Origin: Paenibacillus sp. JCM 10914
Lineage (GTDB): Bacteria > Bacillota > Bacilli > Paenibacillales > Paenibacillaceae
Direction: 5' to 3'
Length of the DNA: 64,000 nucleotides
Assembly: GCF_001315105.1 (NCBI RefSeq)
Contig: NZ_BAZR01000013.1
Coordinates: 62,001-126,000, forward strand
A model generated the notes under the pieces. The model had not been told where the DNA came from. It made no database searches and saw only the letters and a list, made by a program, of their open reading frames with translations. Positions 36,860 through 45,068 of this stretch are shown here, one piece after another. Made by a program: the position numbers and the translations under genes. Numbering within the stretch: the stretch's first letter is position 1; each line of letters opens with the position of its first letter.

Positions 36860-37597
36860 ATGAGGCAACATCAACATACAAATTCGGTTCCGAAGCTGGA
36901 TTCAGGGATTTTGGCCTTGTTGCAACCAGAACCGGAAGAACGAATACTTGATATAGGTTGTGGCATGGGAGAATACATGGCAGGGATGGCATCTGCGGGT
37001 GCATTGCCAACGGGCATCGATCTCTCGGAGAAGATGTTGGAACGAGCGAGACTGAAATATCCCCACTTGGATTTTCAGATGAAGGATATTTGTCACTACC
37101 GAACCGAAGTACCCTATGATGCCGTATTCTCCAATGCTGTCTTGCACTGGATTCAGGATGCTCCTGCAGTTGCAAGATCGATCTGGCTCGCCCTGCGGGA
37201 TGGCGGCCGGTTTGTGGCTGAATTTGCAGGCTATGGCAATGTTGGTGTACTTGTCGCCGCGATGAAGCAGGAGCTGATAGCAAGAGGCTACGAGTGGAAA
37301 GGGCGCAATCCGTGGTATCATCCCACCATCGGTGAATACGCCAGTCTACTGGAGCAGACCGGATTTCGGGTTGTGTTCGCGCAACACTTCGACAAGCCAA
37401 CCGCATTGAAGGGGAATATGGGGGTTAAGGATTGGATGGACAGCTTTGCGCATTATTTTTTTCCTGATCTGAGTTCCACCGAGAAGATAGCGATCTATCA
37501 GGCCATTGAAGATCAGGTCAAGCCGCAGCTCTATCACGAGGGTCGATGGGTACTCGATACGAGCAGAATCCAGATCGTAGCCATTAAAGACATATGA
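36860..37597 (+). CDS. class I SAM-dependent methyltransferase (Tam/trans-aconitate-methyltransferase-like)
   Basis: This 245-residue protein starts at ATG 36860 after AGGGAG; the upstream open frame spans the promoter. SAM motif I reads ILDIGCGMGEYMAGMASAG, then GIDLSEKMLERAR, a motif with acidic residue at the end of strand 2, and FSNAVLHWIQD, the motif typical of trans-aconitate methyltransferase-like enzymes. GGRFVAEFAG completes the Rossmann core. Small-molecule carboxyl methylation is plausible, but the substrate is unproven. Confidence 0.87.
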   Translation: MRQHQHTNSVPKLDSGILALLQPEPEERILDIGCGMGEYMAGMASAGALPTGIDLSEKMLERARLKYPHLDFQMKDICHYRTEVPYDAVFSNAVLHWIQDAPAVARSIWLALRDGGRFVAEFAGYGNVGVLVAAMKQELIARGYEWKGRNPWYHPTIGEYASLLEQTGFRVVFAQHFDKPTALKGNMGVKDWMDSFAHYFFPDLSSTEKIAIYQAIEDQVKPQLYHEGRWVLDTSRIQIVAIKDI

Positions 37598-37602
37598 GAG
37601 TG

Positions 37603-37630
37603 AAGTCGCCATACTGGCGGCTTTTTATTT
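37603..37630 (+). terminator. terminator of the methyltransferase gene
   Basis: The stem AAGTCGCCA/TGGCGGCTT with loop TAC is followed by TTTATTTTT. Confidence 0.85.
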
Positions 37631-37761
37631 TTACGTGAATGAAGGTAGCGGCGCCATTATATGTATTGGCATAAATCTCAGAAAAATATAGAATAAAACA
37701 TTAAATTACATATATAATCAGAGGGATCATAATAAAATTTTGGCCTAAAGGCGGGGATCAT

Positions 37762-38259
37762 GTGGATAAGTATAGACACCATTTAACCGTAACGAGAGAG
37801 CTTCTGTTACAGGAGATTTCATATCTCGATGATGATGTATTTAATCGTATATCGGAGCCTAATGCGTGGAGTATAGCCCAGATCAGCCAGCATCTATTGA
37901 AGACGGAAACCTTGTTCAGAAAAGCTATCCTACATGGACTTAAACAGAATAACGTATCCCAAACGGAGCGTAAGCCGATCGAAATCGTGTCTGATTTGTC
38001 AGTAAAATATCAAGCACCTGCGATAGCCGAACCGGATACGGGACCATTTCAAGTATCTCAAATCATATCATTGTTACATAACGCCAGACAGAAATTCATG
38101 GCTGTCCTAGATCAGATCGAGGATGTCTCCAAAATGAAGGCACTGGCTGTAAGTCATCCCAGGTTCGGTGATCTGCCATTGGATCAGTGGATTGAACTGC
38201 TGTACTTGCACGAGCAACGACATATCGAGCAGATTAAAGAGCGGAAAGCTCGAGACTGA
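37762..38259 (+). CDS. DinB-family protein
   Basis: This 165-residue, mostly helical protein starts at GTG 37762 (an ATG two bases earlier is out of frame). The DinB four-helix-bundle pattern is visible: NAWSIAQISQHLLKTE gives the first metal His, and LHEQRHIEQI gives the two C-terminal His ligands. Related proteins act as metal-dependent thiol transferases or damage-induced proteins, but most members have unknown function. It is transcribed alone and converges on thyX. Confidence 0.85.
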   Translation: MDKYRHHLTVTRELLLQEISYLDDDVFNRISEPNAWSIAQISQHLLKTETLFRKAILHGLKQNNVSQTERKPIEIVSDLSVKYQAPAIAEPDTGPFQVSQIISLLHNARQKFMAVLDQIEDVSKMKALAVSHPRFGDLPLDQWIELLYLHEQRHIEQIKERKARD

Positions 38260-38295
38260 AATACTGACTTATACATATATCAACTTACAATGCAT

Positions 38296-38320
38296 AGAAG
38301 TCGCCAAACCGGCGACTTCT
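38296..38320. terminator. bidirectional terminator between DinB gene and thyX
   Basis: A perfect 10-bp stem AGAAGTCGCC/GGCGACTTCT has a five-base loop. Confidence 0.88.
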
Positions 38321-38330
38321 TGTGCTATCG

Positions 38331-39032
38331 TTATACGTCCGTAACTGGCGACTTAAGCAACTCGTCAATGGATACTGGGAATAACGGCTTAACTAATTCA
38401 TAGACGGCCTTGGCGTAGAGCTGAATTTCGACTTGCGAGTCGTGAGCAAGCCTTTGATTCAGGAAATGGCACACCGATTGAAGGGAAGCTGTCCAATAAT
38501 ATGCGGTATACATGCCATAAGCCGAGGGAATAAGCAAGCGTGCTTGTTCGGGAGCAATGTTATTCGCCAGAGCCCACTCATAATCTTGTAGTCCTTGCTC
38601 GATTTGACGAAGCAAGCGCTGGGTTGCTTCGTGACCGATGGGTTCCGAGACGGGATCTCCACTGCCTTGCTTGGAATTCTCTGGTTTGCTTCTCCAGTCC
38701 TTTGGGTTCGGTATGTAGTTCTCTACATCTATCGTTATGTATCTGCGCGAGGCTTCATTCCAGGCATCCATCGTATGGTCGCTGCCAACGACATACTTCC
38801 AGTGTTGCCGTGCCACCATCAGCGGGCTGTATACTTCGAATTGAACTGTCGCATGACGAAATGGCGACATATGATCTTCCCGGGCAAGAAACTTGATTAG
38901 CTTGATATCATTGGGAGACAGTTCATGCGATTCTTTAGCATAAGATACCCTGGCACTATTCACGACGGATAAATCTCCACCCATGTGGTCGACAAGCCGA
39001 ACGTATCCTTTATCCAGCACATTTATTTTCAT
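38331..39032 (-). CDS. thyX: flavin-dependent thymidylate synthase
   Basis: This 233-residue enzyme makes dTMP from dUMP with methylene-tetrahydrofolate and NADPH through FAD. It starts at ATG 39032 behind AGGAGGG. The dUMP/FAD region reads SPFRHATVQFEV at 56-67 and RQHWKYVVGSDHTMDAWNEASRRY at 75-98 (shown here in pieces: RQHW, then WNEASRRY). This is the variant of the ThyX motif RHRxxSxNExSxRY in which the middle has an insertion, seen in many Bacillota. The C-terminal QARLLIPSAYGMYTAYYW and LFP segments are also conserved. It stands alone, as thyX often does. Confidence 0.93.
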   Translation of the reverse strand: MKINVLDKGYVRLVDHMGGDLSVVNSARVSYAKESHELSPNDIKLIKFLAREDHMSPFRHATVQFEVYSPLMVARQHWKYVVGSDHTMDAWNEASRRYITIDVENYIPNPKDWRSKPENSKQGSGDPVSEPIGHEATQRLLRQIEQGLQDYEWALANNIAPEQARLLIPSAYGMYTAYYWTASLQSVCHFLNQRLAHDSQVEIQLYAKAVYELVKPLFPVSIDELLKSPVTDV

Positions 39033-39135
39033 ATAACACCCTCCTGTAATTTCATCTTGATCTCATCAAAAATGATATCAAATATTGTTTAAGTTTCATA
39101 GTTTAAGAGACCAATCGATAGAGAGGGGCAAGCAT

Positions 39136-39735
39136 ATGCGAATCGGTTTTGTATTATTTGACGGCATGACAATGATGGACCTTGCCGGATTCTATGAGGC
39201 CATTACCTGGCTGGGCATATTGAAAGCCAAAGAAGACGTGAGCTGGAGCTTCTGTGCCGATAAGGCGGAGGTGACGGATGACCGTCACTTAAAGTTGAAG
39301 GCGGACGAGGTGCTGCGGAATCTGGGAGCGTTTGATTTAGTGTTTTTGCCAGGCGGGATGACGACAAGAAAGCTTCGCTATGACGAAGATTTTATGCAAT
39401 GGATTCGAACCGCGAAAGACGTTCCTTATAAAGTATCTGTATGCACCGGTGCTTTGCTGTGGGGAGCAGCCGGCGTATTGGCAGGCAAGAAGGCGACAAC
39501 AAACGCGGCGGCCTACGATTTATTGGCTCCATACTGCTCGGAAGTCATTCCAGCCCGTGTCGTTCGGGATGGGTCGGTTATTACGGGTGGCGGCGTTACA
39601 GCTTCAATTGATCTGGGCCTGTACATGGTAGAGATGTTGACGAGTACGGAAACGGTTATTCAAGTACAGAACAAACTGGAGTATCCATATTATCAGCCTG
39701 GGCGCTTGAGTGACGTCTATACGCGGACGGTGTAG
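39136..39735 (+). CDS. DJ-1/PfpI-family protein (class I glutamine amidotransferase-like)
   Basis: This 199-residue protein starts at ATG 39136 behind AGAGAGGGG; the open frame begins at 39085. It has FVLFDGMTMMDLAGFYEAI at the N-terminus, LVFLPGGM with the conserved Gly pair, and the nucleophile elbow SVCTGALLWGAAGVLAGKKATTN with Cys103, as in isonitrile hydratase and related DJ-1 proteins. GGGVTASIDLGLYMVE closes the core. The activity may be isonitrile hydratase, glyoxalase or a regulatory function. It is a single gene with a large terminator. Confidence 0.88.
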   Translation: MRIGFVLFDGMTMMDLAGFYEAITWLGILKAKEDVSWSFCADKAEVTDDRHLKLKADEVLRNLGAFDLVFLPGGMTTRKLRYDEDFMQWIRTAKDVPYKVSVCTGALLWGAAGVLAGKKATTNAAAYDLLAPYCSEVIPARVVRDGSVITGGGVTASIDLGLYMVEMLTSTETVIQVQNKLEYPYYQPGRLSDVYTRTV

Positions 39736-39775
39736 CCTCATATCATTTTCGTTATACTTGTTCTCTCCCATCCAC

Positions 39776-39819
39776 GCAAAGAAGTCCCCATCCTCCTCAG
39801 AGGACGGGGACTTCTTTGC
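39776..39819. terminator. large bidirectional terminator hairpin
   Basis: Arms GCAAAGAAGTCCCC and GGGGACTTCTTTGC, with an inner TCCT/AGGA, pair with a single A/C mismatch. It ends both the DJ-1 gene and the small peptide gene on the other strand. Confidence 0.9.
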
Positions 39820-39856
39820 CGCGTTAAAAAACATGTATGTACGTCTTGAGGTAACT

Positions 39857-39997
39857 TTACGGTTTGACCGTGCCTGTTTGACGATCAGATAGTACGCTGA
39901 ATCCTGGTTCGTCTGCTGCGGCAACAGGAGATGAGTAAGCAGATAAGGACAATGTGAGGAATACAGCTGCAAGTAATGCAACGGTACTTTTCTTCAT
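39857..39997 (-). CDS. small secreted peptide precursor, 46 residues (Phr-like)
   Basis: This short gene has excellent signals. AAAGGAGG lies eight bases before ATG 39997, and a promoter with TTGTCG and TATAAT 18 bases apart lies just upstream. The product opens MKKSTVALLAAVFLTLSLSA, a clear signal peptide with a positive N-terminus and hydrophobic core. It continues YSSPVAAADEPGF, with an AxA-type cleavage site after VAAA, and ends with the polar tail SVLSDRQTGTVKP. The size, export signal and short polar C-terminus resemble Phr-type pro-peptides that are processed to small signalling peptides and re-imported. No Rap-like receptor gene is adjacent; a TetR gene is the next upstream. The role is an inference; a small secreted peptide itself is well supported. 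Confidence 0.75.
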   Translation of the reverse strand: MKKSTVALLAAVFLTLSLSAYSSPVAAADEPGFSVLSDRQTGTVKP

Positions 39998-40019
39998 AGA
40001 TAAACCTCCTTTCAATGGG

Positions 40020-40049
40020 ATTATATTCCATAAATATTATAAACGACAA
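40020..40049 (-). promoter_or_regulatory. promoter of the small peptide gene
   Basis: On the minus strand TTGTCG (40049-40044), an 18-base spacer and TATAAT (40025-40020) lie 22 bases before the ATG. Confidence 0.65.
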
Positions 40050-40085
40050 CGCTCACATTATCCACTGATATATGAATGAGACGAG

Positions 40086-40640
40086 TTAAACCACTTCCAC
40101 GATCCGTTTTAACAGGATCCCGACTTGGTTGGCCATGTCCTGCGGCGGATGAGGCATTTGATTGGTAATCCACCATTCCACGCTACCTGCGTAAGCGGTC
40201 GCCATAAACCGCAACATGACCTCTTCATCCAAATCGCGATTCTTATCTTCAGAGATATCGACTTCATCCTTAAATTCCTGGATTAGAAACTCTTGAAATC
40301 GATTTCGAAATGAAGGGGCTCCTTTGCTTGCTAACATCGTTGCGAAGAATAAATAATTTCGCTCGAAATATTCGAAAAGAACCTGAGTGGCTTCACTCCA
40401 ATCCATTTCGCAAGCCCATGTGCATATTTCCTGCATCTGCTTGATATGTTCTTCTATGAGCTTATCCAGCAGGTCATATTTGTCTTGATAATGAAGATAG
40501 ACCGTTCCTCTATTTACGTTGGCCTTGTCGGAAATGTCCTGGATGGTAATGCCATCGAACGGTTTCTCCGACATTAATTCGATCATTGCTGTTTGGATCG
40601 CATCCTGGGTTTTCAGTATTCGCCGATCGACTTTGGTCAT
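40086..40640 (-). CDS. TetR/AcrR-family transcriptional regulator
   Basis: This 184-residue protein is taken from ATG 40640 (MTKVDRRILKTQ); the open frame extends to 40847, but that would run through the divergent promoter. The helix-turn-helix reads ITIQDISDKANVNRGTVYLHYQDKYDLLDK (quoted in part), and the C-terminal domain with FMATAYAGSVEWWI is typical of the TetR_C group in Bacillota. It is divergent from the MFS gene at 40823, with a palindrome over the MFS start region, so repression of that pump is likely. Confidence 0.88.
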   Translation of the reverse strand: MTKVDRRILKTQDAIQTAMIELMSEKPFDGITIQDISDKANVNRGTVYLHYQDKYDLLDKLIEEHIKQMQEICTWACEMDWSEATQVLFEYFERNYLFFATMLASKGAPSFRNRFQEFLIQEFKDEVDISEDKNRDLDEEVMLRFMATAYAGSVEWWITNQMPHPPQDMANQVGILLKRIVEVV

Positions 40641-40722
40641 ATGCAAGCTCACCGCCAATTCTACATATTCAACAGATTTAACGATATTGATCAATAAACA
40701 ACAAAGGACGTTCAAATAACCA

Positions 40723-40764
40723 TTGAAGATCGCATCGTACTTTTTATAATAGTAAACACGTGTT
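40723..40764 (+). promoter_or_regulatory. promoter and palindromic operator of the TetR-linked MFS gene
   Basis: TTGAAG at 40723-40728 and TATAAT at 40745-40750 are 16 bases apart. AACACGTGTT at 40755-40764 is a perfect 10-bp palindrome at the expected start point. Confidence 0.55.
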
Positions 40765-40822
40765 GGATAATCAACTTGTATTGAATCTGACACTGTCGGA
40801 ATGAAGGGAAGGAGAAGATGGG

Positions 40823-41986
40823 ATGGAACGTCTGTGGACGAAGTCATTCATATTGATGACGGTGGGGACGCTTTTTTTATTTAATGCTTTCTATATGCTC
40901 TATCCAACGCTTCCACTGTTCATCAAGCAGTTGGGTGGCAATGAAGCACAGGTTGGACTATCGATGGGGGTGTTTATGTTGACATCTGTACTGGTACGCC
41001 CCATTGTGGGCGGGTTATTGGATCGTTACGGTAGAAGAGTGTTTATCGTGGCTGGATTGCTGCTATTCGTGGCGGCGATGTATTTATACAACTGGGTCGG
41101 AGCAATCGTCACGCTTATGGGACTTCGCGTATTACACGGGCTAAGCTGGGCGGTTTCGTCAACTGCCATCAACACCGCCGTTACGGATATGATTCCGGCT
41201 GCACGCCGTGGCGAAGGAATGGGATGGTTCAGTACATCTATGACGTTGGCGATGGCTTTCGGTCCCATGGTGGGTATATGGATTATACAGGATTTCTCAT
41301 ACTCAGTATTGTTCTACCTTGCTGTCATGCTCTCCGTCGCTGCACTCGTCCTTACATTTGGCGCGAAGATGCCTTTCCGACCACAATCAGGCAAGCAAAA
41401 AATCGAGTTGTTCGAAAAATCCATCTTGCCCATCTCTGCATCGGTCTTTCTCATGTTCTTCGCTTATGGGGGGATCACCACGTTCATTCCGCTGTTCGCG
41501 GATTCAATTAGGGTGAATTCAGGGGTGTTTTTCTTGGCTTTCGCGGGTACGCTTGCGCTCAGTCGTCCTGTTTCGGGCAAGCTCGCGGATCGGTATGGCG
41601 AGGTAGCGGTGATTGTGCCCGCGCTCGTGATTACCATCCTGGCTTTACTCTCATTAAGCTTATCCAGCGGTTTGGTCGGCGTATTAATATCGGCTATCCT
41701 GTATGGAATCGGATTCGGTTCTGCGCAGCCGGCTCTCCAGTCTGCGACGATTCGATTGTCGCATCCCGAGCGCAAAGGTATTGCGAACGCTTCTTTGGCC
41801 ACGGCCAACGATCTGGGAATTGGACTCGGTGCAATCATTCTCGGCTGGGTATCGCAATATACAAGCTATTCGTTCCTGTTTGTTGTCAGTGCAGTGAGCG
41901 TTACGCTTTCGATTCTGGTGTTTGTGTATCTTGTTCGTCATTCGCTCAAGAGAAATCACACGACCGAAATAGATCGGACGATGTAA
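40823..41986 (+). CDS. MFS transporter, TetR-linked
   Basis: This 387-residue protein has 12 predicted transmembrane segments. Motif A reads VGGLLDRYGRRVFIVAG after the second helix, and the family repeat appears again at SGKLADRYGEVAVIVPA. The ribosome site AAGGAG is followed by ATG 40823. It belongs to the YfcJ/arabinose-efflux-like DHA1 group, which exports drugs or sugars. The divergent TetR gene and operator suggest induction by the exported compound. No clear terminator follows. Confidence 0.87.
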   Translation: MERLWTKSFILMTVGTLFLFNAFYMLYPTLPLFIKQLGGNEAQVGLSMGVFMLTSVLVRPIVGGLLDRYGRRVFIVAGLLLFVAAMYLYNWVGAIVTLMGLRVLHGLSWAVSSTAINTAVTDMIPAARRGEGMGWFSTSMTLAMAFGPMVGIWIIQDFSYSVLFYLAVMLSVAALVLTFGAKMPFRPQSGKQKIELFEKSILPISASVFLMFFAYGGITTFIPLFADSIRVNSGVFFLAFAGTLALSRPVSGKLADRYGEVAVIVPALVITILALLSLSLSSGLVGVLISAILYGIGFGSAQPALQSATIRLSHPERKGIANASLATANDLGIGLGAIILGWVSQYTSYSFLFVVSAVSVTLSILVFVYLVRHSLKRNHTTEIDRTM

Positions 41987-42201
41987 AAGACGACGGATTT
42001 TAATCCTAATTTTGCACTTTTCATATTGTATTCGTTTCATTCCATTGCAGTGGTTTATGATTTAAGTATAGAGGGGGAATTAGCACTATATGGAAGCTAG
42101 AAAACTAGTAAAATAGAACAATTTGCAATAGTAGGGATAATCATGCATTACATATCGTGGTAATATAAAGTAAAATAAATGGTAGATTTTGTGTGGGGGT
42201 G

Positions 42202-42255
42202 ATGCGGATCAGTGTTGATGTCAACCATACTACAATGATGGAGGTATCGTTATGA
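42202..42255 (+). other. 17-codon leader ORF overlapping the bacteriocin start (ATGA)
   Basis: ATG 42202, directly behind GTGGGGGTG, opens MRISVDVNHTTMMEVSL, and its TGA at 42253-42255 overlaps the ATG of the next gene. The ribosome site GGAGG of the bacteriocin gene lies inside it. This is the geometry of translational coupling; expression is unproven. The rest of the 265-base gap before it is AT-rich without other clear features. Confidence 0.4.
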
Positions 42256-43244
42256 ATCAACTTCACGTGCGGAACCCTATGAAACGAAAGTTCAAGCTCG
42301 GGGCATCGGTTGCCCTCGCTCTGCTTCTGTTTGCCATGTCAGCTTTCCCGGCATTTGCCGCTACGCCTCAGAAAACAGTGAACGCATCAGCCACGCTGGC
42401 TTATAATATCAAAGGACTCAAGCATAATGTTGCTGTACAGAAAGCCTATATTGCAGATAAGTATCTCTATGTGACACAACGTTCGGGCGGGACTTGTTAT
42501 CTATCCAGATTGCTGATGGAGGGTAATAACGCAACGTACGTGGATGAGATGACCGTCACCAACACCGGTCATTGCCAGACACTGGATATGTACACGTATA
42601 ACGGTGTGAACTATTTCTACTTCAGCTCCAAAGCTGATCCATCAACGAACTATTACTGGTCGCTTCAGGTAGCCAGACTCCAGTATTCGGCTGGTAAGAC
42701 CGTAGATTATACTTCACTGCCGCGGTTCACCTATATGAATTATGCGAATAAGACCGGCGCCAGATTGGGTGACACGTACCGTGTAGACGGAGGGGGTAAC
42801 AGCACGCATACGTTCTTCCGTGTTCAGACGAAGGAAGGCACGGTTACCTGGTCGATCTATGATACGGTAGCCTTGAACAAATTGCTTGATAATAACGAGA
42901 TGGTACGCATGGACAGCGCGGCCGCCGTGAAGGCGAACGTAACCAGCTTTACGCAGTCGGGCAGTAATATCATCAGGCCGAATGGATCGTTCCAGGGCGC
43001 TGACATGCTGGGCAGTACCGAAATTTACACCTCTGGAGGTGCAGATGGAGATACTCCACAGATCGCATATATCTCCAACACCGGAGTTTACAAGACACTC
43101 GTGAATATTACGAATGTAGGCAAACGTGAGATCGAGGGTGTGCAGACGAAGAACGGTAACGTGTACTTCACGATCGTCACAGATCCGGTCAACAAGAAAG
43201 ATACGCAAAAAGTGTACTATGTTCCTAACAGCATTTTTAAATGA
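42252..43244 (+). CDS. helveticin J-like class III bacteriocin, copy 1 (secreted, intact)
   Basis: This 330-residue protein starts at ATG 42252 with GGAGG upstream. The signal peptide has basic KRKFKLG, the core ASVALALLLFAMSA and a cleavage site near FPAFAA. The mature part contains KYLYVTQRSGGTCYLSRLL, TGHCQTLDMYTYNGVNYFYF, DGGGNSTHTFFRVQT and IEGVQTKNGNVYFTIV, which I recognise as the helveticin J family pattern, a beta-propeller-like group of large heat-labile bacteriocins. A second, N-terminally damaged copy lies at 47189-48083. No immunity or ABC export genes are adjacent; export would be by Sec. Antibacterial activity is an inference from the family. Confidence 0.8.
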   Translation: MNQLHVRNPMKRKFKLGASVALALLLFAMSAFPAFAATPQKTVNASATLAYNIKGLKHNVAVQKAYIADKYLYVTQRSGGTCYLSRLLMEGNNATYVDEMTVTNTGHCQTLDMYTYNGVNYFYFSSKADPSTNYYWSLQVARLQYSAGKTVDYTSLPRFTYMNYANKTGARLGDTYRVDGGGNSTHTFFRVQTKEGTVTWSIYDTVALNKLLDNNEMVRMDSAAAVKANVTSFTQSGSNIIRPNGSFQGADMLGSTEIYTSGGADGDTPQIAYISNTGVYKTLVNITNVGKREIEGVQTKNGNVYFTIVTDPVNKKDTQKVYYVPNSIFK

Positions 43245-43284
43245 GCTGTTTCTGATTTCGATAGCGCCATATGTTTTATCATAG

Positions 43285-43311
43285 AACACCCGGCAAATGC
43301 CGGGTGTTTTT
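43285..43311 (+). terminator. terminator of bacteriocin copy 1
   Basis: A perfect 10-bp stem AACACCCGGC/GCCGGGTGTT has loop AAAT and is followed by TTT. Confidence 0.9.
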
Positions 43312-43326
43312 ACAATGCGCTGACTA

Positions 43327-43896
43327 TTATGATAGGAAAGATTGCTCAACCGAGCGAGTAGCTTGATCAATAAACTCCGAAATTTGTTGAGGGCTCTGAC
43401 TCATCCCTGTTCGAACCCAATCTGCAATAATCGCTGCACTGCCACTGGCGATAAATGAATATAGCGTTTCCAGCGTATCAACAGGCAGATGCGGCGCATA
43501 CTCTTTCCAAGCTGCAATGCTTCGATCATGCAATATATAAATGACGCGCTTCAAGTAATCGCCATTCCCGTGATCCGAGAACAAGATGGCACACAAGTCT
43601 CCATTCGCAGCGATATGCTCGCAGATCTCAAGTAAAGATCCGTGATCGATGCCCACCATGAATGAACGTTCAATTACGCCCCGGATGACTTCGAAGAAAG
43701 ATTCTTCAATGCTGGATAGCAGATGCAGCGGCGAGTCGTAATGCGTATAGAACGTATTTCGATTCAGGTCGGCATGCTTGCATAGCTCCGTCACCGAGAT
43801 TTTGTTGATCGGCTGATCCTTCATAAGGGTTAACAAGCTTTCTCTCAGGACCATTTTGGTATATAGAATGCGGCGATCTTCTGGCATGTTGTTCAT
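43327..43896 (-). CDS. TetR/AcrR-family transcriptional regulator
   Basis: This 189-residue protein starts at ATG 43896 right behind AGGAGG. The helix-turn-helix reads KISVTELCKHADLNRNTFYTHYDSP, the rest being a helical effector domain with AAIIADWVRTGM. It is divergent from the esterase gene at 44069. Two inverted repeats lie in the 172-base gap, one inside the esterase promoter, so it is the likely repressor of the esterase and of itself. Confidence 0.88.
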   Translation of the reverse strand: MNNMPEDRRILYTKMVLRESLLTLMKDQPINKISVTELCKHADLNRNTFYTHYDSPLHLLSSIEESFFEVIRGVIERSFMVGIDHGSLLEICEHIAANGDLCAILFSDHGNGDYLKRVIYILHDRSIAAWKEYAPHLPVDTLETLYSFIASGSAAIIADWVRTGMSQSPQQISEFIDQATRSVEQSFLS

Positions 43897-43964
43897 TAAA
43901 CCTCCTAATGTTTATACAAGATTCGAACGTGAATATGGAAAAAGCAGACAGATACTAAAGATTC

Positions 43965-44027
43965 GTTCGATAACTATCATTATTTATCGAACTGCCTGTT
44001 GATTAACTAACACAGTGTTAATATAAT
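43965..44027. promoter_or_regulatory. esterase promoter with two operator candidates
   Basis: TTGATT at 43999-44004 and TATAAT at 44022-44027 are 17 bases apart. The spacer contains the palindrome TAACAC-A-GTGTTA (44008-44020). Upstream, a second inverted repeat has arms GTTCGATAA (43965-43973) and TTATCGAAC (43984-43992). The first is in the classic place for TetR repression of the esterase; the second may control the divergent TetR gene. Confidence 0.7.
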
Positions 44028-44068
44028 GTATTCAAATTTCGGAATCAATCCACTTGAGGAGGGCGCAT

Positions 44069-45040
44069 ATGAAGGTCACCTATACCATGATAGATAAAGA
44101 GCTAAGATTGAGAGGAAGGCTGCTGAATCTCTTACTCAAGAGTTCAAGTGAAGCCAAATTCATCAAGACGATGCACAATCGACAAAAACAAAGCGACAGT
44201 CGGAAAGGGAAGCACATGGACGGATTAAACTGCCGTGAGGAATGGATCGAACGCAAGGACGGCTCCAAACTGCGGCTGCTGGTTTATGAACCATTGCAAT
44301 CCAACCACGAGGTTCCGGGTGTGCTATGGCTTCATGGCGGCGGATACGCACAAGGCATACCCGAGATGTTCGAGCATACGTACAAAAGATTGATGGATAC
44401 CCACAACTGCGTGATTGTCGCACCGGACTATCGCTTATCGATTGAGGCTCCCTATCCGGCGGCACTGGAGGATAGCTACGATGCGCTATTATGGATGAAA
44501 GAGCAAGCCGAAGAACTTGGCATTCGTGATCATCAGATTATGGTCGGCGGGGAAAGCGCCGGCGGGGGCTTGACGGCAGCCCTTACGCTGTACGCCAGAG
44601 ATCGAGGGGAAGTGAATATCGCTTTTCAAATGCCGTTATATCCGATGCTGGACGACAGGATGATTATGGAGTCCTCAAAGGATAATCATGCTCCCATCTG
44701 GAATTCGGAGATGAACCAGTGGGCCTGGAAGCTCTACCTTGGAGATCAATATGGATCTGAGGTTTCTCCATATGCCGCTGCTGCCAGGGCAACCGATTAT
44801 TCGGGGCTTCCGCCTACGGCGACCTTTGTCGGTGATATCGAGCCGTTCCGAGATGAGACGATGGAGTATGTGAAGCAACTGCGGTCAGCCGGAGTGCCGG
44901 TTGAATTTGAGTTATACCCCGGTTGTTACCATGGCTTTGATATCATTCATCCGCAGGCGAAGGTGAGTCAAGACGCGATTTCCTTCTTTTTGAAGTCGTA
45001 TGCTTATGCGGTAGAGCATTATTTTGCTGAACAATCATAG
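44069..45040 (+). CDS. alpha/beta hydrolase, hormone-sensitive-lipase-type esterase
   Basis: This 323-residue protein starts at ATG 44069 behind GAGGAGGG; the frame also opens at TTG 44054. It has the oxyanion-hole motif WLHGGGYAQG at about 88-96, the nucleophile elbow GGESAGGG with Ser163, Asp262 in PFRDET and His288 in CYHGFD, the complete triad of the HSL (class IV) esterase family. It has no signal peptide, so it is intracellular. It is under a TetR-type promoter, divergent from its probable repressor, and may detoxify an ester. Confidence 0.88.
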   Translation: MKVTYTMIDKELRLRGRLLNLLLKSSSEAKFIKTMHNRQKQSDSRKGKHMDGLNCREEWIERKDGSKLRLLVYEPLQSNHEVPGVLWLHGGGYAQGIPEMFEHTYKRLMDTHNCVIVAPDYRLSIEAPYPAALEDSYDALLWMKEQAEELGIRDHQIMVGGESAGGGLTAALTLYARDRGEVNIAFQMPLYPMLDDRMIMESSKDNHAPIWNSEMNQWAWKLYLGDQYGSEVSPYAAAARATDYSGLPPTATFVGDIEPFRDETMEYVKQLRSAGVPVEFELYPGCYHGFDIIHPQAKVSQDAISFFLKSYAYAVEHYFAEQS

Positions 45041-45068
45041 ATTTATACAATAATATCAGCCTACCCTG

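Noticed and set aside
39604..39981. 125-codon minus-strand frame around the small peptide gene
   Set aside because: It runs through the 39776-39819 terminator and is in a different frame from the peptide with the signal sequence and ribosome site.
42714..43370. 218-codon minus-strand frame opposite bacteriocin copy 1
   Set aside because: It overlaps both the bacteriocin gene and its terminator and has no recognisable domain.
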